DNA of 64,000 bases, taken from an uncultured Chitinophagaceae bacterium (GTDB lineage: Bacteria; Bacteroidota; Bacteroidia; Chitinophagales; Chitinophagaceae). Shown here piece after piece: positions 7,715 to 16,401 of the stretch. Location: assembly GCA_937958995.1 (NCBI GenBank), contig CALGAP010000009.1, positions 386,006 to 450,005 of the forward strand, read 5' to 3'. A program made the position numbers and the translations under genes. Positions within the stretch are counted from its first letter, which is position 1. Each line of letters starts with the position of its first letter. Under the pieces are notes generated by a model that saw only the letters and a list, made by a program, of their open reading frames with translations, did not search any database and was not told the origin of the DNA.

Positions 7715-8951
7715 ATATTACCATTGGCTGACCTGCGCTTTGATAGTGATGATAACGCTGCCCGCGCAGGCGAAGACCTGGCGCGTAAGTCCGAAGGGTA
7801 AATTGCCATCTGTTCAGCAGGCTATTGACCTGGCATCGCCCGGAGATACCATTGTGGTGGAGCATGGCATATACAAAGAGAAGACCATCACCGTAACCAA
7901 ACCACTTTATCTTCTGGGCATCAACTATCCGGTACTCGATGGAGAACGTAAACATGAAGTGCTGGCAATTAAAAGCAGCCGCGTGACGGTAGAAGGATTC
8001 CTGGTGCAGCATTCCGGCTATTCAAGCTACAACGACATTGCCGGCATTCGTGTGTACAACAGCCGCCTGGTGACAATCAAGAATAATAAACTCTTCGATA
8101 CATTTTTTGGCATATATACTCAGCATGCTGCCAATTGCACGATCACAGGAAACGAGTTGCAGTCGAAAGCCGTGACCGAACTGAATTCAGCCAATGGCAT
8201 CCATTGCTGGAAAAGCGACAGCATGCATATCGTGGGCAACAAGATCAGCGGGCACCGCGATGGGATATACTTTGAGTTTGTAACGAATTCGCTGATCGAG
8301 AAAAATTACAGCGCGGGAAATGTGCGCTATGGATTGCACTTTATGTTTTCGCATGATGATAAGTATGTGGAGAATGAATTTTTCAATAATGGCGCAGGCG
8401 TAGCCGTGATGTTCTCGCGCGGTGTAACCATGATTGGCAATACATTTCGCGAAAACTGGGGCGGTGCCGCCTATGGTTTGCTGTTGAAAGAGATCAGCGA
8501 CAGCCGCATGGAGCATAACAGGTTTTTGAAAAATACCGTGGGCATTTTCATGGAAGGCACCTCGCGCATGAAGATTGTGAGCAACGATTTCGACAACAAC
8601 GGGTGGGCAATGCGGGTACAGGCCAGTTGTAGCGAGAATGAAATTGTAGGCAACAATTTCAGGGGAAATACCTTCGATGTAGGAACCAATGGCTCGCTGG
8701 TGTTGAATACATTCAATGGCAATTACTGGGACAAATACGAGGGCTACGATCTTGACCGCAACGGAACCGGCGACGTGCCTTATCGCCCCGTGAGTCTCTA
8801 TTCGATGATCGCAGAACGCAATCCCGCCACCATGATGCTGTTTCGCAGCTTTATGGTTTCGCTGCTCGATAAATCGGAAAAGATTATTCCCGGCGCCACA
8901 CCTGAAAATCTGAAAGACGAAAGGCCGCAGATGAGGCCATTCAAGAGATGA
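7698..8951 (+). CDS. nosD: Nitrous oxide reductase maturation protein NosD
   Basis: A 417-residue periplasmic protein: signal peptide (about 1-25, ending PAQAKT), then a right-handed beta-helix made of short repeats such as VTIKNNKLFDTFFGIYTQ and SLIEKNYSAGNVRYGLHF. This is the CASH/PbH1 repeat pattern of NosD. With NosF and NosY it forms the ABC-type complex needed to assemble the copper centre CuZ of NosZ. The gene overlaps the NosL-fusion gene by 17 bases, indicating translational coupling, and nosF follows after 18 bases. Confidence 0.93.
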   Translation: MKSISKYYHWLTCALIVMITLPAQAKTWRVSPKGKLPSVQQAIDLASPGDTIVVEHGIYKEKTITVTKPLYLLGINYPVLDGERKHEVLAIKSSRVTVEGFLVQHSGYSSYNDIAGIRVYNSRLVTIKNNKLFDTFFGIYTQHAANCTITGNELQSKAVTELNSANGIHCWKSDSMHIVGNKISGHRDGIYFEFVTNSLIEKNYSAGNVRYGLHFMFSHDDKYVENEFFNNGAGVAVMFSRGVTMIGNTFRENWGGAAYGLLLKEISDSRMEHNRFLKNTVGIFMEGTSRMKIVSNDFDNNGWAMRVQASCSENEIVGNNFRGNTFDVGTNGSLVLNTFNGNYWDKYEGYDLDRNGTGDVPYRPVSLYSMIAERNPATMMLFRSFMVSLLDKSEKIIPGATPENLKDERPQMRPFKR

Positions 8952-8969
8952 GACCCTAAAAATTTGGTT

Positions 8970-9683
8970 ATGATCATTGCAACCAGTGTTACGAAAAAAT
9001 TCGGCCGGCTTACGGCATTAGAAAATGTGAGTGTGACCTGCAATAAAGGACAAAGCATTGCGCTGATTGGTCCGAATGGCTCGGGTAAAACAACTTTCAT
9101 CAAGTGTCTGCTGGGCATGGTGGTACCCGACAGCGGCTTTATCACATTCAACCAACAAAATATTATTCACGACTGGAAATACCGCTCCCATATTGGTTAT
9201 ATGCCCCAGGTGGGCCGCTATCCCGAAAACATGACCATTGCCCAGGTGCTGGATATGATGAAGGATATACGCCGCGAGCAGAAAGCAGCGCTCGATGAAG
9301 AACTGATAGAAGCTTTTCAACTGGGGAAAATAATGAACAAACGTATGCGCACGCTCAGCGGCGGCACGCGCCAGAAGGTGAGCGCGGCCATCGCGTTTTT
9401 GTTTAACCCCGATATGCTGATACTCGACGAGCCTACGGCGGGTCTTGATCCTCTTTCAACGGAAATACTGAAAGAAAAGATTCGCAAGGAAAAACATAAG
9501 GGTAAGCTCATTCTCATCACCTCGCATATTCTAAGCGACCTCGACGATATCATTACCGAAGTGATGTACATGCAGGATGGGCAGTTACGTTTCCACAAAT
9601 CGCTGGAGCAATTGAAAGAAGATACGGGTGAAAAAGGTTTGTCGCGCGCGATTGCGAGCATCATGAAAGCAAACGCTCAATAA
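8970..9683 (+). CDS. nosF: Nos ABC transporter ATP-binding protein NosF
   Basis: A 237-residue ABC ATPase that powers the NosDFY complex. Walker A is GPNGSGKTT (about residue 35), the signature is LSGGTRQKVS (about 129), Walker B is LILDEPTAGLDP (about 152), and the H-loop is ITSH. ATG 8970 is preferred over TTG 8964. The gene sits between nosD and nosY with short spacers. Confidence 0.95.
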   Translation: MIIATSVTKKFGRLTALENVSVTCNKGQSIALIGPNGSGKTTFIKCLLGMVVPDSGFITFNQQNIIHDWKYRSHIGYMPQVGRYPENMTIAQVLDMMKDIRREQKAALDEELIEAFQLGKIMNKRMRTLSGGTRQKVSAAIAFLFNPDMLILDEPTAGLDPLSTEILKEKIRKEKHKGKLILITSHILSDLDDIITEVMYMQDGQLRFHKSLEQLKEDTGEKGLSRAIASIMKANAQ

Positions 9684-9690
9684 CAAGGTT

Positions 9691-10458
9691 ATGAAAAAAA
9701 TTATCAAATACGTTATTCTTGATATACTCCGCAACAGGATCATGATCGGCTATACTTTGTTCCTGCTGATCATTGCGCTGAGCGTGTTCGGGCTGGAAGG
9801 CAATCCTTCAAAAGGTGTGCTCAGCCTGCTGAACGTGGTGCTGATCATTGTACCGCTCATCAGCATTATTTTTTCTACTATTTATGTCTACAATTCGGCG
9901 GAGTTTATTGAATTGCTGGTTTCGCAGCCTATTAAGAGAAGAAGTTTATGGATGAGCATATTTACCGGTTTGGCGAGCTCGCTGTGTACTGCATTTTTCA
10001 TCGGTTGCGGCATTCCTTTGTTAATATACGTTCCAGATGCCACAGGCTTTACTATGCTGGGTATGGGCTTGCTGATCACCGTCATTTTTACCGCCATCGC
10101 CCTGCTCGCTTCTATGTTTACCCGCGACAAGGCAAAGGGAATCGGTATTTCTATTTTACTTTGGTTTTACTTCACCCTCATCTTTGACGGCATCATTTTA
10201 TTTTTGCTCTTCCAGTTTATGGACTACCCGCTGGAGAAAGCAATGATCGCGTTTAGTTTCATGAACCCGGTTGACCTGGGGCGCATACTGATACTGCTGA
10301 AGCTGGACATCTCGGCACTGATGGGCGCCACCAGCGCTTTGTTCAGGGATTTCTTTGGCAGCGGCCAGGGAATGATCATCGCGCTTTTGATAATGGCCTT
10401 GTGGATTATTTTGCCTTTATGGTTTTCAGTAAGGCGATTTGCCCAAAAAGACCTCTGA
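9691..10458 (+). CDS. nosY: Nos ABC transporter permease NosY
   Basis: A 255-residue integral membrane protein with about six membrane segments, of the ABC-2 permease type. It starts 7 bases after nosF and has the NosY-like central segment YNSAEFIELLVSQPIKRR, the likely coupling region facing the ATPase. It should form the membrane part of NosDFY, which supports CuZ maturation in NosZ. The haemoglobin gene begins 2 bases after its stop codon. Confidence 0.92.
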   Translation: MKKIIKYVILDILRNRIMIGYTLFLLIIALSVFGLEGNPSKGVLSLLNVVLIIVPLISIIFSTIYVYNSAEFIELLVSQPIKRRSLWMSIFTGLASSLCTAFFIGCGIPLLIYVPDATGFTMLGMGLLITVIFTAIALLASMFTRDKAKGIGISILLWFYFTLIFDGIILFLLFQFMDYPLEKAMIAFSFMNPVDLGRILILLKLDISALMGATSALFRDFFGSGQGMIIALLIMALWIILPLWFSVRRFAQKDL

Positions 10459-10460
10459 TT

Positions 10461-10856
10461 ATGAAGACAGATATTCGAAACCGTTCCGATATACAACTAC
10501 TCGTTGACCGATTCTACGATAAGGTAAAGAAGGATGATACTATTGCCTACCTGTTTATTGATGTGGCCAAAATTGATTGGGAGCATCATCTTCCGCGCAT
10601 GTACGACTTCTGGGAGAATATTGTATTTCAAACCGGCGGCTTTACCGGCAACCCGATGATCGCGCACCTGCAGCTTAATCAGAAATCACCTTTGAAGAAA
10701 GGACATTTTGATCGCTGGCTCGCCCTCTTCTTCGAGACCGTGGATGAACATTTTGACGGAGATAATGCAGAGCTGATCAAGCAGCGTGCGCAGAGCATTG
10801 CGACGATGATGCTGATAAAAATTATTAAGTCCGGGAAATCGGATTCGGTTTATTGA
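10461..10856 (+). CDS. Group III truncated haemoglobin
   Basis: A 131-residue truncated haemoglobin of group III. The start at ATG 10461 is chosen because it follows the nosY stop directly; the longer reading from 10401 lies inside nosY. Visible features: IQLLVDRFYDKVKKDDTIAYLF (helices A/B), HHLPRMYDFWENIVF (the E-helix region with a large aromatic cluster), and KGHFDRWLALFFETVDEHF with the proximal His. Such proteins bind O2 or NO and are usually cytoplasmic. As the last gene of the nos operon it may protect against NO or supply redox chemistry; this is inference from position. Confidence 0.88.
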   Translation: MKTDIRNRSDIQLLVDRFYDKVKKDDTIAYLFIDVAKIDWEHHLPRMYDFWENIVFQTGGFTGNPMIAHLQLNQKSPLKKGHFDRWLALFFETVDEHFDGDNAELIKQRAQSIATMMLIKIIKSGKSDSVY

Positions 10857-10885
10857 TTTAATATCTTATAAAGAAGAAAAAAATG

Positions 10886-10996
10886 GCGGATTTAGCGCGG
10901 ATGAAAGGATTACGCGGATTCTCACGCACTCACTATCTTTTTGAAGATTGAGATCTGTAAAAATCCGCGTAATCCTTTCATCCGCGCTAAATCCGC
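10886..10996. repeat. Perfect 35-bp inverted repeat between convergent genes
   Basis: The arms at 10886-10920 and 10962-10996 are exact reverse complements around a 41-base loop. Each arm is built of GCGGATT-like modules. It lies between the 3' ends of the haemoglobin gene and the metalloprotease gene, so it may end both transcripts. Repeats of this wording recur in Bacteroidota genomes from memory, not checked here. Confidence 0.7.
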
Positions 10997-11024
10997 GATT
11001 CCTTATCTACACTTAATCCCGATA

Positions 11025-13610
11025 TTACTTAGGATCCAGTGCCTGGCCAATGATATATGTCAGGTTCGAACGATGAGCTTTGGTTTCCTCATTGGTCGAA
11101 ACCGCTGTGGCCAGTTGTGATTTTATTTTGCGCAGTGTGTACAACGCTGCGGCTTTGGCTACATCATCATATTGCGACGTCTTGGGATCAGCAATCGTGA
11201 TCAGCTGTTTGGTGAAGGCTGTCTGCAGGTACTGGCGATACACGTTTACATTGGTAGCCAGGTCGGCAGCAAAGATTCCCTTTTGCAGATCGCTTAATAC
11301 GCTGGCAACGCTGTACTGGTTACCATAGAGACGAGTATTGGTAATACGTTGCAGGGTGGCCGGGTGCAAAATGTGCATCAAAGCGCCCTGGGAAGCTATA
11401 GCCGTCATATTGCTGGTGATGCGATAGTCGTCGCCGGCGTTATTCTGGTTAAAACCACGACGCTGCGGCTGCAGGTAAGCATATACCTCGGTGTCGGCTT
11501 TGTAGGCATCGGGGGCAAATACATATTTATTGAGAATTTCCACGGCTTTCTTCTGTGTTGCCAAAGGCACGGGTGTAAATGGCTTGTTGGCTGAATTCTG
11601 CTCGGGGAAGCTTCTGTCAACATACACACCACCCACAAAACGGCTGATGGCAGAGATCATGTTAACACGTTGCGTCAGCAGGGCATTATACCTGGAACGC
11701 AACTCGTGGTATGATTGTCCGGGTTTACTGTATTTCTTCACCAGTTTGCCCATGGTAGTGTTCACCACTTTGAAACGCTCTTCGGCATAAGCGATAGGAT
11801 CACTACTCATATCGTTGATGTTCACGCGGGGATCCATGGCTTTACCGGGAGAACGCATATCATCACCGTCGTTGCCAAATGCCAGTTTGGGATCGGTGCT
11901 GCGGCTGAGAATTTTGTTTAAAGCAGCCTCCTCTTCTTCGGGCTTGAATGGCGTATAGCCATATTCGATAGCCCAGATGTCGTAAGGACCAGCCTTGGTA
12001 GTGTAATAATCACCCTGCTTGCTTCTGTCGGCAGAGACATTCACAGCAGGATAATCCATCACAGAACCGGTGAGACCCAGTTTGCGGGTGATTTCCTTAT
12101 TATTCACTTCAGCGGGAGAAAGCATCTGGCTCGCTTTCATATTGTGGTTCAAGCCGAGTGTGTGACCCATTTCGTGCATCACAAGATAGATCAGGAATTG
12201 GCGGTGCATCTCCTTTACTTCGGCAGGTCCGGCATCGGTAGCATCCAGCACGGTCATGCCAGTAAGTAATTGGGCCTTCAGTTCGCTGGCGAGCGTGCAG
12301 TATTGGTGATGGTTATTCATACCTTGTACCTGCAACCTAGCCATGGAAGCGGTGACGTCGCTATTGAGCAATTCATCCAATATTGGTGTGGCACTGCCGC
12401 TGAACCATTCAATGGAAATATCGGCGCCGAGTATCTGGCCGGTTCTCGGGTTCACAAAGCTGGGACCGATAGCGCCATAAGTAGGTTGTGCTGACGACAC
12501 CCAGCGAATCACGTTGTAACGGATGTCGGCGGGATCCCAGTCGGCATCATCGGGCATTATTTTCATTACCACCGCGTTTTTGAAACCGGCTTTTTCAAAC
12601 GCTTCGTTCCAGGCTTCGCCTGCTTCTTTAATAATCTGGCGGTATTCAACGGGTGTGGTGTTTTCTATCCAGTAAACGATGGGTTCTACCGGCTCGCTGA
12701 TGGCCGCATTGGGATCTTTCTTCACCAGGTGCCAGCGGGTGATCATATCCTTGTATGGAGTTGGACTGATACTTGTCTGGTCGTTAACCTGTTGCATGAA
12801 GTAACCCACGCGCGGGTCATCGCGGCGCGGACGGAAATCGTTCTTTGGCATTTCGATCAGGCTGTGCTGCATGCGCACGCGTACATAACGGTTATCGGCA
12901 ATCGCAGAGCCACCGTTGATAAGCGGAGCGGGGTTATCGTATGCCAGGTCAACCACGATATCGGTATTGTTGGGGAATGACCGTACCTGGTGAACGCGCG
13001 ATTTGGTGGGATTGAGGTTGCCCAGGTTCCATATCTGCATGGCCAGGGGACCGGGGGGAATAACGGGTTTTACCGGGTCGAGCTTATCGCTCACGAAAAG
13101 CGCGTCGGCATTGACGAGGTAACCGTCATCGTCCTGGCTGGTGATCTTTTCTGCCACGATCACTGCTTCGGGCTTATCCACGTTGGCTGTCTTGCTCACC
13201 GCATTGTTGGGATCGTACCAGAAGTTGGTGTTCACGCGCACAAACTCCAGCTTGTCGTACGATTTCTGCACTTTAAACACAAAGGTTTCGCGGTGCATGC
13301 TTTGGTTCAGGTACAGGCTGTTAGGACCATTGATGGAAAAACTCTGGTAGATGTATTCCTTGTCCAACTGGTCTTTTTTTACATATAACTGAAGGCTGCC
13401 TGTGGTGGTATCCTGGTACACGGTAAACATACCGTCGATCTTTCTGCTTGCTTTCACTTTATCGGTGATGCCCGCAGGCTTTTTTGGCTTTGATGTGTCT
13501 GCTACCGCCGGTGTCGGGGGAGCTGCAGTTGTTTTCGATTTGTCCTGGGCAGTGGCGGTTATGGCAGTCATACCCGACGCTACCAGCAGGACCAGGAGAA
13601 ATTTTTTCAT
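11025..13610 (-). CDS. Secreted zinc metalloprotease (DUF5117/DUF4953 type)
   Basis: An 861-residue protein with an N-terminal Sec signal (MKKFLLVLLVASGMTAITATAQ), then an Ala/Pro/Lys-rich stretch. The long N-terminal half (about 50-330) matches the DUF5117/DUF5118 pattern of Bacteroidota zinc-dependent metalloproteases. The catalytic motif HEMGHTLGLNHN (about residue 478) is HExxHxxGxxH, with three His for zinc and the Glu base, followed by a Met-turn candidate in GSVMDYPAVNV. The C-terminal region is the DUF4953-type domain. The length fits the family (about 800-880). It is probably periplasmic or outer-membrane associated. The substrate is unknown. It is a single-gene transcript. Confidence 0.88.
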   Translation of the reverse strand: MKKFLLVLLVASGMTAITATAQDKSKTTAAPPTPAVADTSKPKKPAGITDKVKASRKIDGMFTVYQDTTTGSLQLYVKKDQLDKEYIYQSFSINGPNSLYLNQSMHRETFVFKVQKSYDKLEFVRVNTNFWYDPNNAVSKTANVDKPEAVIVAEKITSQDDDGYLVNADALFVSDKLDPVKPVIPPGPLAMQIWNLGNLNPTKSRVHQVRSFPNNTDIVVDLAYDNPAPLINGGSAIADNRYVRVRMQHSLIEMPKNDFRPRRDDPRVGYFMQQVNDQTSISPTPYKDMITRWHLVKKDPNAAISEPVEPIVYWIENTTPVEYRQIIKEAGEAWNEAFEKAGFKNAVVMKIMPDDADWDPADIRYNVIRWVSSAQPTYGAIGPSFVNPRTGQILGADISIEWFSGSATPILDELLNSDVTASMARLQVQGMNNHHQYCTLASELKAQLLTGMTVLDATDAGPAEVKEMHRQFLIYLVMHEMGHTLGLNHNMKASQMLSPAEVNNKEITRKLGLTGSVMDYPAVNVSADRSKQGDYYTTKAGPYDIWAIEYGYTPFKPEEEEAALNKILSRSTDPKLAFGNDGDDMRSPGKAMDPRVNINDMSSDPIAYAEERFKVVNTTMGKLVKKYSKPGQSYHELRSRYNALLTQRVNMISAISRFVGGVYVDRSFPEQNSANKPFTPVPLATQKKAVEILNKYVFAPDAYKADTEVYAYLQPQRRGFNQNNAGDDYRITSNMTAIASQGALMHILHPATLQRITNTRLYGNQYSVASVLSDLQKGIFAADLATNVNVYRQYLQTAFTKQLITIADPKTSQYDDVAKAAALYTLRKIKSQLATAVSTNEETKAHRSNLTYIIGQALDPK

Positions 13611-13771
13611 ACATGGAAAATTTTGGTCGGGAAATATACAACCCTGTTTGGGTAAGGCAGGCCAGGAAAAGGATGGATGTATGAAATTCGACGGTTACCG
13701 GCAACTGGGCCTGGAAAAGGCTGTGGCAACTGGGTAGTATACCCCGGAACAGCGGTCAGGGAATCTTGTCG

Positions 13772-13779
13772 TAATTTTG
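13772..13779 (+). promoter_or_regulatory. -7 element upstream of the small membrane protein
   Basis: TAATTTTG matches the Bacteroidota TAnnTTTG -7 consensus 27 bases before the ATG at 13806. No TTG is found at the expected -33 position, so the call is tentative. Confidence 0.35.
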
Positions 13780-13805
13780 CCCTTACCATTATAAAAAACA
13801 GCCCG

Positions 13806-13973
13806 ATGGGATTCTTACGGCAATTAGCTGAATACTTCTATATCAAGAAACGCGACCCGAATGCGCCGCATACAAAATGGATGAAGTACATGCACGGGAT
13901 CAACAGGATTTCACTGTTTATGTTTATCCTGGCGTTGATAATTATCATAATAAAGATGCTGACGAAGAAGTAG
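13806..13973 (+). CDS. Small one-TM protein (DUF6728-like)
   Basis: A 55-residue protein with a basic cytoplasmic half (LRQLAEYFYIKKRDPNAPHTK) and one C-terminal membrane helix (about 33-51, rich in Ile/Leu), ending in Lys. It resembles the short Bacteroidota family DUF6728, which I recall but could not check. A longer reading from 13677 adds 43 residues without a plausible signal or RBS, while a -7 element lies just before 13806. The function is unknown. It is convergent with lpxB. Confidence 0.65.
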   Translation: MGFLRQLAEYFYIKKRDPNAPHTKWMKYMHGINRISLFMFILALIIIIIKMLTKK

Positions 13974-13996
13974 GAGTGAAGTCTGAAATAATGCGC

Positions 13997-15106
13997 TTAT
14001 TTCTTCAGGAATTCAACAATACGCTTTGCCGCCTTTGCCGAAGCATTTCCTCCCTGGCTCAGCAGTTGCTTTAACTCCGCATAATCTGCCTGCAACTGTT
14101 TTTTCCTGGCTTCGTTGTGCAGCAATTCATCTAATTCCTTACGGCAATTTTCTACAGTCAGTTGGTCCTGGATCAATTCTGTTACCACCAGCCTGTCCAT
14201 AATCAGGTTTACCAGCGAAATGTATTTCACTTTGATCAGCCGCTTCGCTATCTGGTAGGAGATGTTGCTTCCTTGATAACAGACTACTTCCGGCACGCCA
14301 AACAAGGCCGTCTCCAGCGTAGCCGTACCCGAGGTAACCAAAGCGGCACTCGATTTTTTCAGCAGCGCATAGGTTTGATCGCTCACTGATTTCACATGCG
14401 GGTAGAGGCGTAATATTTCCTGGTAAAAACTATCTTCCTGTCCCGGTGCTTTGGCTACCACGAATTGATAGTCGGGAAAATGCTTGCTTACTTCCAGCAT
14501 CACCGGGAGTTTTTTCAGAATTTCCTGTTTCCTGCTGCCGGGCAATAAAGCAACAATTGGTTTTTCCCCCAACTCTAAACCCGGCCCCTCCAACCTGTAA
14601 CCCTCCACCACTTCCACCAGGGGGTGACCTACATATTCCACTTCCCAGTTCCATTTATTTTTAAAATAATCTTTTTCGAAGGGAAGAATCACGAGCATCT
14701 TGTCGATGTTCACCCTCATTTTTTTCACCCTGTTTTCTTTCCAGGCCCATACCTGGGGCGAGATGTAATAAATCACTTTCAGCCCGTGCTGCCGCGCCCA
14801 TTCAGCAATGCGCAGGTTAAACCCGGGGTAGTCGATCAGTATAAGCGTATCAGGTTTGAATTGCAGTATATCTTGCTTGCAAAACTTCAGGTTGCGGAGA
14901 ATGGTGCCGAGGTTTTTCACCACCTCATAGAAACCCATGAAGGCAAGGTCGCGGTAATGTTTTACCAGCTCGCCACCGGCTTGTTGCATGCGGTCGCCGC
15001 CCCAGCAGCGGATGACCGCTTCCCTATCGAGTTTGCGAATTTCTTTGATCAGGTTGCTCCCGTGGAGATCACCGGAAGCCTCGCCGGCTATGATGTAATA
15101 GCGCAT
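13997..15106 (-). CDS. lpxB: Lipid-A-disaccharide synthase
   Basis: A 369-residue GT19 enzyme that joins UDP-2,3-diacylglucosamine and lipid X to form the lipid A disaccharide at the inner membrane. Typical LpxB blocks are present: MRYYIIAGEASGDLHGSNLI at the N-terminus, LIDYPGFNLRIAEWA, YYISPQVWAWKENRVKKM, the LLPGSRKQEI phosphate-binding turn, and TSGTATLETALFGVPEVVCY. The length is normal. It shows an outer membrane with lipid A. surE and a small membrane gene lie upstream in the same direction, so the three may form one operon. Confidence 0.96.
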   Translation of the reverse strand: MRYYIIAGEASGDLHGSNLIKEIRKLDREAVIRCWGGDRMQQAGGELVKHYRDLAFMGFYEVVKNLGTILRNLKFCKQDILQFKPDTLILIDYPGFNLRIAEWARQHGLKVIYYISPQVWAWKENRVKKMRVNIDKMLVILPFEKDYFKNKWNWEVEYVGHPLVEVVEGYRLEGPGLELGEKPIVALLPGSRKQEILKKLPVMLEVSKHFPDYQFVVAKAPGQEDSFYQEILRLYPHVKSVSDQTYALLKKSSAALVTSGTATLETALFGVPEVVCYQGSNISYQIAKRLIKVKYISLVNLIMDRLVVTELIQDQLTVENCRKELDELLHNEARKKQLQADYAELKQLLSQGGNASAKAAKRIVEFLKK

Positions 15107-15121
15107 GAAGCGAAGATAAGT

Positions 15122-15155
15122 GTGAATATTGAATTTGAATTTGAACAGGGAATCT
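15122..15155. repeat. GAATTTGAA-type short repeat
   Basis: The 78-base spacer between lpxB and the small membrane gene contains GAATTTGAATTTGAA and related GAATCTGAATGTGAA units. The same wording occurs at 57909-57940 and, inverted, at 57998-58032. Confidence 0.45.
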
Positions 15156-15184
15156 GAATGTGAACAGACAAATCACCGCGGTGG

Positions 15185-15481
15185 CTACAGTAAATATTTG
15201 ATCAGCAGGGCAGTGATGGCGTAAATCAAGGTGATGGCGAAGATGCCTTTGGCGGTCTTGTCGCGGCGGGTGTTGACGTAAATGGTGAAGAGTGCGATGT
15301 TGGCTACGAGGCAGGTAACTGAGATGGCGGTGACCAGGTTTTTGTTGGTGGCCACGGCATGCATCATATCTCCGACAGAATAGAGGGGGTAAAATTTTAC
15401 AAAATAATATACGACCAGACTAATCAGGGGTGCCAGGAAGCCCAGCACGATGCCCAGGCGGAGATCGTCTCGTTTTAACAT
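15185..15481 (-). CDS. Small three-TM membrane protein next to surE
   Basis: A 98-residue hydrophobic protein with three likely membrane segments (about 8-28, 46-68, 77-96) and a charged RRDKTAK loop before the last. I do not recognise a named family. Its ATG shares one base with the surE stop codon (TGATG), so it is translationally coupled to surE, which supports a real gene. lpxB lies 78 bases downstream on the same strand, and a link to envelope or lipid A metabolism is only a guess from position. Confidence 0.7.
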   Translation of the reverse strand: MLKRDDLRLGIVLGFLAPLISLVVYYFVKFYPLYSVGDMMHAVATNKNLVTAISVTCLVANIALFTIYVNTRRDKTAKGIFAITLIYAITALLIKYLL

Positions 15482-16260
15482 CAGAGTTTCCAGGTTTTTT
15501 CTAGTTTTTCTTTAAGAACGTAATTCGTCATATCAAATTGCACGGGCACCACACTTACGTAGTTATTTTCCAATGCCCACACATCGGTATCTGTGCCTTC
15601 GTCGAAGTTCACAAATTCGCCGGTCAACCAGTAGTATTTTCTTCCGTGCGGGTCGTCGCGTTCTATGAAGTCTTCTTCGTATTTGGCATAAGCCTGCCTG
15701 CATATCCGCACTCCCCTGATCAGTTCATCACTCACAGGCGGGAAGTTTACATTCAGAATGGTATGCTTGTCGAGCGGCTTCTTCAACATCTGCTCCACAA
15801 TCAGCCGCGCATACTTGCGCGCCGCCGCAAAGTCGGCTTCTATACTATAGTCGAGCAGCGAAAAACCAACAGAAGGTATGCTTTCAATGGCCGCCTCTAC
15901 TGCTGCCGACATGGTGCCGGAATAAATTACGTTGATGCTGTGGTTGGCGCCATGATTAATGCCACTCAGGCAAAGATCGGGTTTGCGGTGTAGTATCTTG
16001 TCAACAGCCAGCTTCACGCAATCAACCGGCGTACCCGAACATTGCCAGGCTTCTATTTCATCAAACAACTGCACCCGGTGCAGGCGCAGGGGCTGACCAA
16101 TGGTGATGGCATGTCCCATACCAGACTGCGGTTTATCGGGCGCCACCACTATAATCTTTCCAAGGTCCTTCACCGCCTCTACCAGGTTGCGGATGCCCGG
16201 AGCGGTAATCCCATCGTCGTTAGTTACCAGTATGATCGGCTCTTCTTGCTTCTTTGTCAT
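15481..16260 (-). CDS. surE: 5'/3'-nucleotidase SurE
   Basis: A 259-residue SurE phosphatase that removes phosphate from nucleoside 5'- and 3'-monophosphates. The metal site motif NDDG is near the N-terminus (ILVTNDDGITAPGI), followed by VVAPDKPQSGMGHAIT and LVLSGIN-like DLCLSGINHGANHSINVIYS, then SGTMSAAVEAA, all diagnostic. Start choice: ATG 16260 gives MTKKQEEPI; an in-frame ATG at 16272 would add four residues. It overlaps the downstream small gene by one base. Confidence 0.95.
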   Translation of the reverse strand: MTKKQEEPIILVTNDDGITAPGIRNLVEAVKDLGKIIVVAPDKPQSGMGHAITIGQPLRLHRVQLFDEIEAWQCSGTPVDCVKLAVDKILHRKPDLCLSGINHGANHSINVIYSGTMSAAVEAAIESIPSVGFSLLDYSIEADFAAARKYARLIVEQMLKKPLDKHTILNVNFPPVSDELIRGVRICRQAYAKYEEDFIERDDPHGRKYYWLTGEFVNFDEGTDTDVWALENNYVSVVPVQFDMTNYVLKEKLEKTWKL

Positions 16261-16336
16261 ATCGAATGGCAAAAGTGGTGAAAAGTTGAGAAGTTAACAA
16301 GTTGAATCCTTGGCTACTGTGCAACCCCGCTCAATT

Positions 16337-16351
16337 TACCACTAAGTGGTA
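16337..16351. promoter_or_regulatory. Perfect palindrome upstream of the propeller kinase
   Basis: TACCACT-A-AGTGGTA is a perfect 7-1-7 palindrome centred about 58 bases before the GTG start. It is similar to NarL-type heptamer pairs and sits before a kinase / NarL-type regulator pair, suggesting an autoregulatory operator. Confidence 0.45.
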
Positions 16352-16401
16352 TTCGACTGCCCTTAAAATGTAGTACCTTGAATGTTGGAAATTACAACTG
16401 C

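Noticed and set aside
10401..10460. N-terminal extension of the truncated haemoglobin gene
   Set aside because: It lies inside nosY; the haemoglobin fold begins after ATG 10461.
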